Shown: one piece after another, positions 25,811-34,293 of the stretch
Layout: each line of letters starts with the position of its first letter
Numbering within the stretch: the first letter of the stretch is position 1
DNA from: Bacteroidales bacterium
GTDB taxonomy: Bacteria > Bacteroidota > Bacteroidia > Bacteroidales > GCA-2748055
Direction: 5' to 3'
Assembly: GCA_029931975.1 (NCBI GenBank)
Contig: JAOZQY010000023.1
Span: forward strand, 1 to 34,398
DNA: 34,398 nucleotides
Made by a program: the position numbers and the translations under genes
Notes under the pieces: model-generated
Database searches by the model: none
Told to the model about the DNA's origin: nothing
What the model saw: only the letters and a program-made list of their open reading frames with translations

Positions 25811-27319
25811 TTAATGGGAATGTCCGTCTCCAACCACGCCACTTGTCATGGAAGCCGCCTTAATCAGCATAACTCCCCGGGTAACCACCCGCTCTCCAGC
25901 ATGCAGCCCCTCTTTGATTTCCACCCTAAGGCCATCATTTTCTCCGGGTATGACGGATCGCTTGGTATAGCTTTCTCCGGTGATCTGGACATAGAGATAA
26001 TATCCTCCCTGCTCTTCGGTCAGGGTGGCGGCCGGAACAGTCAGAATGTCGTTTCTTACTTCTGCTTGCAAATAGACTTCAGCAAATGCGCCCTCCAGAA
26101 GTTCCCCATCGTTTTCAAGCTTGAAAATGACAGGCAGGTAGTGGTCGTTTTCGGCCACGGAGACACCCGCTGCAAGTAGCCTTCCATTCATCTCCTCCAC
26201 AGTAAAGACCTGCTCAGTATAGGCTGGTCTGAAATGAGCTGTTTTTATCTTTTTCAGCTGACTGTAGTACTGCTGCGGAAGGTCGGCCCGAAGCATCAGG
26301 GTACGGTTGGTGGAGAGGGTGGCCAGCAGCTTGCCTGGCTCCGTATACTCTCCGTCCGAAACCAGCAGTTCATGAATGGTCCCGGATACGGGGGCTTTCA
26401 CGTTGACACCACCATCCGAAATATTGGCAGCCAGGCTGTAATAGCGCAGACTGTCCTTCGTATAGGTGGACCTGGACTCCTGAAACTGCCGTTCGGAAAG
26501 GGCATCCTGTTCATACAGTACCTGGTGTCGCTGGTATTCACTGCGACTCTTCTCCAGGCTGTTTTTGGCCTCCTCATAACGCAGTTTCACATTGTCTTCC
26601 ACCAGGGTTTCTGAGGAGAGGGTAAAGAGTAGTTGACCCTTTTCGACCGCCGTGCCCTGGACCAGGAGAGGGTCCGCAAACCTTACGATTCCCGGACTGC
26701 CGGCAGTGATATTCTTCTTCTCTCCGGGCATAGCTAATAGCTCTCCACTGGTAGGGATCACCGCATGGAAGGGGGCAGGATTAATCTGCGAAACCATAAA
26801 ATCTGATTTCCAGGCCTGTTCCTTCAGGTAGGTAATCTCCCCTGCGGTTAAGCCTTCATGGTCATGATCATCCTCCGCAGTTTCTACGGCATGGATGGCG
26901 TCATGGTCCTTAAAAATGTGTGCATGCTCTTCTGCCGATTGGGTGACAGAGCCCTCCGTATAGCTATATTCTGCATGATATGAACCCTCTTTTTTCGGAG
27001 TGAAAGGGACCGTGAATATTCCTGGGGTAAAGGGTCGGCCCGAGGTGACTGATACTCCGTCGATAAGGATGGTCACATGGCCCGAAGAACAGGCTTTGTA
27101 GGTGGCAAGGTCGGTAAGATGAACCAGGAAGGTGGTTTCCTTCCCGGCCATCAGAGGGGGATGTTCGATGAAGAATTCGTACTGATCGCTATACAGGGTA
27201 TATTGTGATCCTTCTTCGGCATGCTCGTGGACGTTCTCGTGCTGACCGACATCTTCGTGGGAGTGGTTACTGCAGGCAGTAAAGAGGACCAGTAATGAGA
27301 TAATTAGGACTTTATACAT
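25811..27319 (-). CDS. RND efflux periplasmic adaptor, His-rich lipoprotein (CusB/CzcB family)
   Basis: A lipobox ending at Cys16 (LFTAC) is followed by a His/Glu-rich stretch (SHEDVGQHENVHEHAEEG), which probably binds metal. Residues of about 38-135 form an Ig-like domain (FFIEHPPLMAGKETTFLVHL ... FTVPFTPKKEGSYHAEYSY) of the YtkA/FixH kind placed before the adaptor core. The core has the lipoyl halves (ITAGSPGIVRFADPLLVQGTAVEKGQLLF; VNVKAPVSGTIHELLVSDGEYTEPG) around a hairpin, and ends VVTRGVMLIKAA. It links pump and channel. The gene is 11 bp before the pump gene in the operon. A second His cluster (DDHDHEG) lies at about residues 151-157. Confidence 0.9.
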   Translation of the reverse strand: MYKVLIISLLVLFTACSNHSHEDVGQHENVHEHAEEGSQYTLYSDQYEFFIEHPPLMAGKETTFLVHLTDLATYKACSSGHVTILIDGVSVTSGRPFTPGIFTVPFTPKKEGSYHAEYSYTEGSVTQSAEEHAHIFKDHDAIHAVETAEDDHDHEGLTAGEITYLKEQAWKSDFMVSQINPAPFHAVIPTSGELLAMPGEKKNITAGSPGIVRFADPLLVQGTAVEKGQLLFTLSSETLVEDNVKLRYEEAKNSLEKSRSEYQRHQVLYEQDALSERQFQESRSTYTKDSLRYYSLAANISDGGVNVKAPVSGTIHELLVSDGEYTEPGKLLATLSTNRTLMLRADLPQQYYSQLKKIKTAHFRPAYTEQVFTVEEMNGRLLAAGVSVAENDHYLPVIFKLENDGELLEGAFAEVYLQAEVRNDILTVPAATLTEEQGGYYLYVQITGESYTKRSVIPGENDGLRVEIKEGLHAGERVVTRGVMLIKAASMTSGVVGDGHSH

Positions 27320-27347
27320 AATTTGAGTTTTTAATACAACAGCAATA

Positions 27348-27368
27348 CGGTGTGTGGATGATACACCG
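27348..27368 (-). other. Hairpin between the His-rich gene and the adaptor gene
   Basis: CGGTGT and ACACCG pair perfectly around 9 nt in the 78-bp gap within the efflux operon. There is no T-run. It could stabilise or attenuate the downstream transcript. Confidence 0.4.
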
Positions 27369-27397
27369 CAAATAACATCAGGAAATGATGGCTTAAG

Positions 27398-27814
27398 TTA
27401 TGCGAATGCAGGGGGTGCCCGAAGAGCCCGGGTACCCTCATCTATATGAGATCGACAGGGTAGTTTTAGCAGGCTGTAAAGTTTCGAATTATCTACAAGG
27501 GGTAATTCAGGAACCAATACATGGCTGGAAAGCATCAGGACCAGCACAGGGCTGATCCATGTTTTTATTACAGGGGCGCTGTATTTTTCAAATACCACAT
27601 CGTTAAAGGCATGGCAGTGTGTGGGATGCCCCCCTGCTTCCTGATCAGCATTGCTACCATGCTCGTGTCCGTGTTGATCTCCGTGTTCGAAGGGACAATC
27701 GGTGGCAAGGGGACCGGTAACTGCGAAATGATGATGATGTGGTATCAGACTGTGTCCCAGGAAGGCTGAGAAACAAAATAAAAGAATAACCACTATGTAC
27801 CTGTTCACTTTCAT
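27398..27814 (-). CDS. Small His-rich membrane-associated protein of the efflux operon
   Basis: The 138-residue protein begins with a hydrophobic segment (residues 5-20), followed at once by IPHHHHF and a loop full of metal ligands (CPFEHGDQHGHEHGS, HPTHCHAF). A second hydrophobic stretch (about 84-103) follows. It resembles small His-rich proteins encoded at the head of Bacteroidota metal efflux operons (DUF6769-like; family name from memory). It may bind the metal before it reaches the adaptor. A -7 box TACTTTTG (minus strand, 27841-27834) lies 20 bp upstream, suggesting the operon promoter; no clear -33 partner is visible. Confidence 0.75.
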   Translation of the reverse strand: MKVNRYIVVILLFCFSAFLGHSLIPHHHHFAVTGPLATDCPFEHGDQHGHEHGSNADQEAGGHPTHCHAFNDVVFEKYSAPVIKTWISPVLVLMLSSHVLVPELPLVDNSKLYSLLKLPCRSHIDEGTRALRAPPAFA

Positions 27815-27833
27815 CCTTCAGACCGGTGGAGGA

Positions 27834-27841
27834 CAAAAGTA
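27834..27841 (-). promoter_or_regulatory. Likely -7 element of the metal-efflux operon
   Basis: Read on the minus strand this is TACTTTTG, an exact TAnnTTTG match, 20 nt before the start codon of the His-rich gene, with AAGG just before the ATG. The expected -33 TTTG is not found at 19-21 nt. Confidence 0.4.
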
Positions 27842-27951
27842 GTGAATTCTTTATAAATCAGGTAATTTCCATGAAAGGGGATTTCTTTTTGATAATTTTG
27901 TAATTAGTCTTTCAATTTGTATAGGAGCTCAAGTGAAACGAAATAACTCTC

Positions 27952-29034
27952 ATGACAAGCAAAGGAAACAGTCTTAAAAATCAGAACAACAAGCAATATG
28001 TAAATATCGCCATCGACCTGATCCTGAAGGTGGGAGCTCTTTTCCTGGTGGTCTTTCTTTGCTTTAAAATTTTGAAGCCCTTTCTGGGCATGTTGCTCTG
28101 GGGTTTAATCATTGCTATTATCCTCTTTCCGATATTTCAGCGCTTGAGGGTTTGGCTGGGGAAAAGAAATAAGCTGAGTTCCATTCTGTTGACTCTGGTG
28201 GCACTCTCCATCCTGATCCTCCCGAGCATCTGGCTGGTAAATCAGTTGGTAGATGGAGTCAAATTTCTTGCCGGGAATATCCAGGCGGGGGATTTTCATA
28301 TTCCACCCCCCAGCGAAACCGTAGCCGGCTGGCCGCTGATCGGTGAGTGGTTGTATGAAAATTGGCTGCAGCTTTCAGAAAACCTGGAAGAATCCTTGAA
28401 GGGTTTTATGCCCCAGATCGTAAGCTGGGGAGAAAAGACTCTGGGGACACTGGCCAATACCGGACTGGGGGTTCTTCAGTTTGCGGCTTCCATTATTATT
28501 GCAGGTATCTTCCTGATTTTCTTTGAAAAGGGTTCGGAATCGGGGAAACAAATCTTTAAAAAGATAATAGGAGAGCGGGGGGAAGAGTTTTTGGATATTT
28601 CCCTCCAGACAATTCGTAACGTTGCTACCGGCGTACTGGGTGTGGCGGTGATCCAGACCACCCTGATGGGTGTGGGGTTGATCCTGGTCCCCATTCCGCT
28701 GGCAGCTGTCTGGATCGTATTGATCCTGGTGATGACCATTGCCCAGTTACCAGTATTGCTCTTTAACATTCCCCTGATTATCTATCTTTTTGCTTTTATG
28801 GATCCCTTACCTGCGGTGTTATGGACCCTTTACTTCCTGGTTATGGGAATGATCGACAATGTTTTTAAACCCTTGCTTATGGGAAAGGGAATGGAGGTGC
28901 CCATGCTGGTGATCTTCCTGGGGGCCCTTGGAGGGTTTATGGCTTTTGGATTTATTGGATTATTCCTGGGCTCCATTGTCCTGTCACTGGCCTATAAATT
29001 ATATTCCGCCTGGGTGGCTTCTGAGTCTGCATAA
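27952..29034 (+). CDS. AI-2E family transporter (UPF0118)
   Basis: This is a 360-residue membrane protein with the family's order: two or three segments in the first 85 residues (LKVGALFLVVFLCFKILKP, LLWGLIIAIILFPIF), a soluble stretch (about 90-170), then five clustered segments. The conserved late region includes PLLMGKGMEVPMLVIFLGALGGFMAFGFIGLFLGSIVLS. Members export varied small molecules or act as Na+/H+ antiporters; the AI-2 link holds for few. It stands alone, divergent from the efflux operon with 137 bp between starts. Confidence 0.92.
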   Translation: MTSKGNSLKNQNNKQYVNIAIDLILKVGALFLVVFLCFKILKPFLGMLLWGLIIAIILFPIFQRLRVWLGKRNKLSSILLTLVALSILILPSIWLVNQLVDGVKFLAGNIQAGDFHIPPPSETVAGWPLIGEWLYENWLQLSENLEESLKGFMPQIVSWGEKTLGTLANTGLGVLQFAASIIIAGIFLIFFEKGSESGKQIFKKIIGERGEEFLDISLQTIRNVATGVLGVAVIQTTLMGVGLILVPIPLAAVWIVLILVMTIAQLPVLLFNIPLIIYLFAFMDPLPAVLWTLYFLVMGMIDNVFKPLLMGKGMEVPMLVIFLGALGGFMAFGFIGLFLGSIVLSLAYKLYSAWVASESA

Positions 29035-29058
29035 AAACTGAGTTTTGTCAGCTATATA

Positions 29059-29095
29059 TGAACGTATGTTCACTATCTTTGTGAACCATTGTTCA
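29059..29095 (+). promoter_or_regulatory. Twin palindromes TGAAC-N4-GTTCA around a -7 box
   Basis: TGAACGTATGTTCA (29059-29072) and TGAACCATTGTTCA (29082-29095) are two copies of the same 5-4-5 palindrome, 23 bp apart centre to centre, on nearly the same helical face. Between them TATCTTTG (29074-29081) is an exact TAnnTTTG -7 box. The predicted start (about 29087) falls inside the second palindrome, 10 bp before the DUF134 ATG at 29106. A protein bound at both sites would sandwich the promoter; DUF134 autoregulation is the simplest guess. Confidence 0.75.
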
Positions 29096-29105
29096 TTATA
29101 TACCT

Positions 29106-29675
29106 ATGTCTCCAAGAAGCAAACAGTTTCGGAAAATTGTCTCACCTCCTGCCATGAAAGGTTTTCAGCCTATTGGTGTTCCTTTTAGTCAAGCAGCTGT
29201 GGTGACGCTCCTCTATGAGGAGTATGAGGCTCTTCGCCTGGCAGATTATTCAGGACTTAAACAGGAGGAGGCCGCTGCTTTAATGAATATTTCACGCCCC
29301 ACATTTACCAGGATTTACAGTTCCTGTCTGAAGAAGCTTGCCATGGCCTTTACCGAAGGACGGTCCATTGTGATCGAAGGGGGTGATGTGGAGTTCGATA
29401 AGCAGTGGTATCGATGCCATAAGTGTACCACGGTCTTTCACCACCCCGATGCAGAGCATAAAGAGTGCATCAACTGTCATTCGGAAGATATTGAGCATAT
29501 CAACCAGAGCATACGCGACTGGAAAGAGGAGCAGGGTAGTGTGAAGCCTGTGGATGTGGTGGAATATTGTACCTGTCCGGCCTGCGATTATGAAATCCTG
29601 CATCAGCCGGGAGTTCCCTGCTTTTCACACACCTGTCCCCAGTGTAAAACCCCTTTAATCCGTAAACGTGTTTGA
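29106..29675 (+). CDS. DUF134 family predicted DNA-binding protein with zinc-ribbon tail
   Basis: The 189-residue protein opens with the DUF134 sigma-like domain: PAMKGFQPIGVP, LLYEEYEALRLADYSGLKQEEAAALMNISRPTFTRIYSSCLKKLA, a clear helix-turn-helix at about residues 48-78. The C-terminal half carries Cys pairs (YRCHKC, CINCHS, CTCPAC, HTCPQCKTPL), two zinc-ribbon-like units. DUF134 proteins are thought to be transcription regulators, often near redox or metal-cofactor genes. The TGAAC palindromes directly upstream suggest autoregulation. Its stop overlaps a downstream GTG-started thioesterase fragment. Confidence 0.9.
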   Translation: MSPRSKQFRKIVSPPAMKGFQPIGVPFSQAAVVTLLYEEYEALRLADYSGLKQEEAAALMNISRPTFTRIYSSCLKKLAMAFTEGRSIVIEGGDVEFDKQWYRCHKCTTVFHHPDAEHKECINCHSEDIEHINQSIRDWKEEQGSVKPVDVVEYCTCPACDYEILHQPGVPCFSHTCPQCKTPLIRKRV

Positions 29676-29847
29676 GCAAGAGACAAATATCACTATCAGG
29701 TATGTGATGCCGCTACATTTTGGCGACCGGATTTCTGTGGAGACCAGCCTGAAAACGGGTAATAAATTAAAACTGGATTTTAAATACAAGATCCGCAACC
29801 AGGATCAGAAATACCTGGAGCCTATATCATCAAAAATGGATAATTAA
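29668..29847 (+). pseudogene. Fragment of a hot-dog (4HBT-like) thioesterase
   Basis: A 59-codon frame starting at a GTG that overlaps the DUF134 stop reads ITIRYVMPLHFGDRISVETS followed by KLKLDFKYKIRNQDQKYLEP. This is the central strand pattern of YbgC/4HBT acyl-CoA thioesterases (Y-x-x-P-L-x-F-G-D). The family is about 130 residues long; the N-terminal catalytic segment and the last strand are missing. It might be expressed by translational coupling but is most likely a remnant. Confidence 0.6.
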
Positions 29848-29894
29848 TCAAGTTCAGTTAACATTATATATAATAGATTTAATAAGTATCGATT

Positions 29895-31259
29895 ATGAAA
29901 AGTACAGATGTATTGGTGATTGGAGGAAGTGCAGCCGGTTTGGCTTCGGCACTGGCATCAAAATCACACTATCCTGAAAAAAGCGTAACGCTTGTAAGAT
30001 TAGAGACTAAAGTAGCAATTCCCTGTGGAATTCCCTATATTTTCGGAACCCTTGAAAACACTGATCAGGATATATTACCCGATGGTGGATTGATCAAGTC
30101 AGGAGTCGAGATTGTGATAGACGAAGTAATTTCGCTTAGTGGAGAAACTAAAACAGCTACCCTGAAGGGTGCCGGCGAAATCGTTTACGATAAACTGATT
30201 CTTGCCACCGGTTCCAGGCCTGTGGTTCCAGGATGGCTGAAAGGCGCTGAGCTGGAGAATGTATATACTGTTCCAAAGGACCTGGTATACCTCGATGCCA
30301 TGAAGAAGAAGCTGGAGAGCAAGAAAAACATTGTGGTTATCGGAGCCGGTTTTATCGGTATTGAGATGTCCGACGAGTTGAAGAAGACAGGTAAAAACGT
30401 AAGTCTGGTTGAACTTCAATCCAATGTGCTTCCTCTGGCTTTTGATCCGGATGTTGCCAGCGAAGCGGAGACCATTCTGAAAGAGCGTGGAATCAATGTA
30501 CTTACCGATCATGGTGTAAAAGAAATCCTGGGGAAGGAGCAGGTGGAATCGATTAAGATTACACATGGAGATAAGGAAGAGATCATGGAGGCAGATGCCG
30601 TTATTCTCTCCATGGGATATGCACCCAATGTGGACCTGGCCAGGGACCTGGAGGATATTACCTTTAACAGGGATGGCTTTATCAAGGTAGATGAGTATAT
30701 GCGTACCGACCACGCTGATGTATTTGCAGTGGGAGACTGTGCTGAGAAACGTGATTTCTTTACCAGGAAGCGCTCCAAGGCCATGCTTGCATCCATCGCC
30801 TGTGCAGAAGCCCGGGTTGCAGGTATGAATCTTTATAAACTTTCTACCCTGAAAACCATCAGCGGAACTATTGCCATCTTCTCCACGGCCCTGAATGGAA
30901 CAGGATTCGGCGCAGCCGGTTTAACTGAAACCCTTGCCCGTAAGGAGGGGTTTGATATTATTGTTGGGAAATTTGAGGGCGTTGACAGACACCCCGGTAT
31001 GCTGAACAAACCACACAAGCAGATAGTAAAACTGATTGCAGGACGTGAAAATGGCATCATCCTGGGTGGTGAAGTGATGGGCGGGTCCAGTGCAGGAGAA
31101 CTGATCAATATTATTGGTCTGATTATTCAGAACAAGATGAATATAAATAGTCTGCTGACTTTGCAGATTGGAACACATCCCATGCTGACCGCCTCACCCG
31201 CTGCTTATCCTTTGACCAAGGCAGCTGAAGTGATTGCCAAAGAATTTTGGAAACATTAA
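29895..31259 (+). CDS. FAD-dependent pyridine nucleotide-disulfide oxidoreductase (CoA-disulfide reductase-like)
   Basis: The 454-residue protein has an FAD-binding GGSAAGLASA near the N-terminus (10-19), the single active-site Cys44 in IPCGIPY, LATGSRP, the NAD(P) motif GAGFIGIEMSDEL (about 152-164), AVGDCAEK, and a C-terminal dimerisation domain. A lone Cys in this context is typical of CoA-disulfide reductase and NADH oxidase/peroxidase relatives, which reduce disulfides, persulfides or oxygen. Which reaction applies cannot be told. It is followed at 9 bp by an MBL-fold gene, probably one operon. The 47-bp upstream gap contains the 12-bp palindrome ATTATATATAAT. Confidence 0.9.
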   Translation: MKSTDVLVIGGSAAGLASALASKSHYPEKSVTLVRLETKVAIPCGIPYIFGTLENTDQDILPDGGLIKSGVEIVIDEVISLSGETKTATLKGAGEIVYDKLILATGSRPVVPGWLKGAELENVYTVPKDLVYLDAMKKKLESKKNIVVIGAGFIGIEMSDELKKTGKNVSLVELQSNVLPLAFDPDVASEAETILKERGINVLTDHGVKEILGKEQVESIKITHGDKEEIMEADAVILSMGYAPNVDLARDLEDITFNRDGFIKVDEYMRTDHADVFAVGDCAEKRDFFTRKRSKAMLASIACAEARVAGMNLYKLSTLKTISGTIAIFSTALNGTGFGAAGLTETLARKEGFDIIVGKFEGVDRHPGMLNKPHKQIVKLIAGRENGIILGGEVMGGSSAGELINIIGLIIQNKMNINSLLTLQIGTHPMLTASPAAYPLTKAAEVIAKEFWKH

Positions 31260-31268
31260 GTTGATGAC

Positions 31269-32048
31269 ATGTATTTAAGGGTATTGTCGGAAGTGAGAGC
31301 CATGGATGGATTTGAGTCTGAACATGGCCTCTCTTTCCTAATAGAAACGGATCATAAAAAGATCCTGTTTGATACGGGTTCTTCTAATCTGTTTATCAGG
31401 AGTGCAGCAAGGCTCGGGATCGATCTGGGGGAGGTGGATCGCATTGTGCTGAGTCACGGACATTGGGATCATGGCAACGGCCTGGAATATATGGAAGGAA
31501 AAACCTTGATTTGCCATCCTGGCTGTTTTGTAAAACGGTTCAGGAAAACCGGAAAGGACGAACTGGGCCTCTCTCTCTCTGAGAAAGAACTTGGTGAAAG
31601 ATTTAACCTGGAAACCTTTCGTCAGCCTCTCAAGCTCTCCAATCATCTCTGGTTCCTGGGGGAGATTCCCCGGAAGAATGATTTTGAGGCAAAATCCACG
31701 AAATATATCCTGGAGGATGGCTCTGAAGATTTCATCATGGACGATTCGGGATTGGTTGCCATTACAGATAAGGGACTGGTGGTAATTTCCGGTTGTGCCC
31801 ATGCCGGCATCTGCAACATGATTGAACATGCCAGGCGGATCACTGGGGTCTCCCAGGTAGCTGCTGTCATCGGAGGATTTCATTTAAAGGCTGTCAACAA
31901 ACAGACCCGGAAGACCATTGAGTACCTTGAAGAGCTGGGTGTGAAACAGGTGATTCCTTCACACTGTACCTTCGATCCGGCCCTGGATCTTTTCCATCGG
32001 GCTTTTGGAACCAGAGATGTACTCACAGGGGGAAGCTTCGTATTCTAG
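31269..32048 (+). CDS. MBL-fold metallo-hydrolase (dihydropteridine-phosphate synthase-like subgroup)
   Basis: The 259-residue protein contains the metal motif HGHWDHGNG (63-71, HxHxDH), then GCAHAGICNMI, GGFHL and IPSHCT, which supply the remaining ligands. It begins with LIETDHKKILFDTG. This pattern matches the MBL subgroup annotated as 7,8-dihydropterin-6-methyl-4-aminobenzene-phosphate synthase in methanogens; in bacteria the substrate is unknown. Given the persulfide/disulfide-type flavoprotein 9 bp upstream, a thiol or sulfur substrate is conceivable but is only inference. Cytoplasmic, with no signal peptide. Confidence 0.88.
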   Translation: MYLRVLSEVRAMDGFESEHGLSFLIETDHKKILFDTGSSNLFIRSAARLGIDLGEVDRIVLSHGHWDHGNGLEYMEGKTLICHPGCFVKRFRKTGKDELGLSLSEKELGERFNLETFRQPLKLSNHLWFLGEIPRKNDFEAKSTKYILEDGSEDFIMDDSGLVAITDKGLVVISGCAHAGICNMIEHARRITGVSQVAAVIGGFHLKAVNKQTRKTIEYLEELGVKQVIPSHCTFDPALDLFHRAFGTRDVLTGGSFVF

Positions 32049-32096
32049 TTCTCCCAATAACTTGTATATGTTCAGCGGAATGTTGAAATTGTTTCT

Positions 32097-33308
32097 GTGA
32101 ATAATAGCACGTTTTTGCCCCTGGAAAAAACTGAGCGGATTATTTCCCTGGATCTGCTTCGGGGACTTGCTGTACTGGGAATCCTGGTAATGAATATCCA
32201 GAGTTTTTCCATGCCCACAGCCGCCTATATCAATCCCACAGCCTATGGAGATCTGAGCGGAGTTAACAGATGGGTTTGGATCTTAAGTCACCTACTGGCC
32301 AGCGGGAAATTCATGAGTATATTTTCCATGTTGTTCGGGGCCGGAATTTTACTCTTTACTCATCGTGCCGAGCAGAAGGGGTTCAACAGCGCTGCCCTTC
32401 ATTACCGGAGAATGGGATGGCTTCTGCTCTTCGGGTTGATGCACGCATACCTTTTGTGGACAGGCGATATCCTGGTATCTTACAGTATTTGTGGTATGCT
32501 GGTGTTCTTGTTCCGGAACAAGCGTCCGGCTATTCTCATAAGGATTGCTTTTACTTTTTTCCTGGTTCCCATGCTGCTCGATTCTCTCTTCGCCTGGTCA
32601 ATTCTTTACTGGCCACGGGAGGCTATGCAGTCCACAATGGAGAGCTGGTTACCAGGAGCAGAGAGTATACAGCATCATCTGGATATATACAGGAGGGGCT
32701 GGATGGAGCAGATGGAGCTTCGGGTTCCGGGAAGTATTTTTATGCAGAGCGGATACTTTATGATGAGGTCTTTCTGGCAGGTGACCGCCCTGATGTTGCT
32801 GGGCATAGCACTTTTTAAATGGGAGGTGCTCTCTGCCGGACGATCTTCGCGGTTTTACCTGCGCATGGCCCTGATCGGCCTGGTATCCGGATACCTGTTA
32901 TCAGGGCTCGGGGTCTGGCTGAATTTTAAGATGCACTGGAACATGGAATTCTCCATGTTCCTGGGAGCACAATTTAATTATGTGGGGAGTCTGTTCGTTG
33001 CCCTTGGTTATACTGGTGTGGTGATGCTTGTCTGCAAATCGGAATTCATGCATGGTTTGAAAAATGTGTTATCTTCGGTTGGTCGCATGGCCTTCACCAA
33101 CTATATATTGATGACACTGGTCTGCACTCTTCTCTTTTATGGACATGGATGGGGGCTCTATGGCAGTGTGGAGCGGAAAATCCAGGTGCTAATCGTTCTG
33201 GCCATCTGGGTACTGATCTTGATAATTTCCCCACTCTGGTTGAAGCGTTTTCGTTTTGGACCTTTGGAGAGTTTATGGAGGAGTCTGACTTACTGGAAAA
33301 CATATTAA
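32097..33308 (+). CDS. DUF418 family membrane protein
   Basis: The 403-residue protein has about nine membrane segments. The N-terminal DUF418/heparan-acetyltransferase-like signature RIISLDLLRGLAVLGILVMN is followed by SIFSMLFGAGILLF and RRMGWLLLFGLMHAYLLWTGDILVSY. The C-terminal DUF418 core includes SVGRMAFTNYILMTLVCTLLFYGHGWGLYG and the final SPLWLKRFRFGPLESLWRSLTYW. Function is not established; family members are thought to be transporters or acyltransferase-like. Start is a GTG at 32097; no better ATG keeps the LDLLRG region at its usual distance. Confidence 0.9.
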   Translation: MNNSTFLPLEKTERIISLDLLRGLAVLGILVMNIQSFSMPTAAYINPTAYGDLSGVNRWVWILSHLLASGKFMSIFSMLFGAGILLFTHRAEQKGFNSAALHYRRMGWLLLFGLMHAYLLWTGDILVSYSICGMLVFLFRNKRPAILIRIAFTFFLVPMLLDSLFAWSILYWPREAMQSTMESWLPGAESIQHHLDIYRRGWMEQMELRVPGSIFMQSGYFMMRSFWQVTALMLLGIALFKWEVLSAGRSSRFYLRMALIGLVSGYLLSGLGVWLNFKMHWNMEFSMFLGAQFNYVGSLFVALGYTGVVMLVCKSEFMHGLKNVLSSVGRMAFTNYILMTLVCTLLFYGHGWGLYGSVERKIQVLIVLAIWVLILIISPLWLKRFRFGPLESLWRSLTYWKTY

Positions 33309-33333
33309 TTATTGAATAATAAAATATTACAAG

Positions 33334-34251
33334 ATGAAAAAAACAGGATTGTTCCTAGGTGTAGTACTTCTGATCTTAACAGCTTGTAAGCCCTTATCAA
33401 CAAAGACCGTTGTAACAGAGGAGCTTGGTTTTAGCTTTGCCTTCCTCACAGATATTCACCTGCAACCCGAGCATGAGGCGGTGGCAGGTTTCCAACAGGC
33501 CATTGACACGGTAAACAAGCTTGACCCAGATTTTGTGATCACAGGAGGTGACCTGGTGATGGATGCGCTGGATCAGACCTACGGACGGGTCGATTCGCTG
33601 TATGACCTCTACAAGAAGGTTTCGGGAGAACTGAATATGCCTGTCTATAACACTCCGGGAAACCATGAGATGTATGGCTGGCACCGGGCAGAAGAGGGAA
33701 TTGAATCGAACCCCGATTTTGGCAAGAAGATGTTTGAAAAGAAGATGGGCGATCGCTTTTACTCATTCGATCATAAGGGGTGGCACTTTATTGCACTTGA
33801 TGCCATTTCCAGGGGTGAAGACGGTCGCTATATCGGGAAGATTGATGAAGAGCAGATAGCGTGGCTAAAAGAGGATCTGTCGCAGACTGATAAAGAGATG
33901 CCCATTGCCATTACTGTGCATATTCCATTTATCACTGCCTCTACACAGCTGAGACTTGGAGCCATGGCCGCCAATACGCCAGAGGGTGTGATCTCAAACT
34001 CACTGGATGTGCTAAAAATGTTCGGGGAGCACAACCTGAAGCTGGTGCTACAGGGACACCTTCATTTAATAGAAGATCTTTTTATGGAAAATAAAGTACA
34101 CTTTATTACCGGAGGGGCTGTTTGCGGACGCTGGTGGAGCAATGAGCCGGGCGATCACCCTGAAGAGGGTTTTATGATGATCCATGTGAAGGGTGAAGAA
34201 GTAAGCTCTGAATATATAGATTACGGCTGGACCCCCTCCTGGAATAAATAG
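33334..34251 (+). CDS. Metallophosphoesterase lipoprotein (calcineurin-like)
   Basis: The 305-residue protein has a signal with a lipobox at Cys18 (LILTAC). Calcineurin-fold metal ligands follow in order: D40-x-H42 (FLTDIH), GGD (71-73), GNHE (109-112), VHIPF, and GHLH in LQGHLHLIED. It would hydrolyse a phosphoester in the periplasm or at the outer membrane; the substrate is unknown. The gene is 25 bp after the DUF418 gene, with an AT-rich gap and no clear terminator, so it may be co-transcribed. It is followed by a cobalamin riboswitch that belongs to the next gene. Confidence 0.92.
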   Translation: MKKTGLFLGVVLLILTACKPLSTKTVVTEELGFSFAFLTDIHLQPEHEAVAGFQQAIDTVNKLDPDFVITGGDLVMDALDQTYGRVDSLYDLYKKVSGELNMPVYNTPGNHEMYGWHRAEEGIESNPDFGKKMFEKKMGDRFYSFDHKGWHFIALDAISRGEDGRYIGKIDEEQIAWLKEDLSQTDKEMPIAITVHIPFITASTQLRLGAMAANTPEGVISNSLDVLKMFGEHNLKLVLQGHLHLIEDLFMENKVHFITGGAVCGRWWSNEPGDHPEEGFMMIHVKGEEVSSEYIDYGWTPSWNK

Positions 34252-34293
34252 AAGCATTCGTATTAAAAAATTTCTTACTTTTACTTTATCATT

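Noticed and set aside
32270-32818. 182-codon plus-strand open frame inside the DUF418 gene
   Set aside because: It is a shadow frame of a clear membrane protein; its composition is unlike a real protein.
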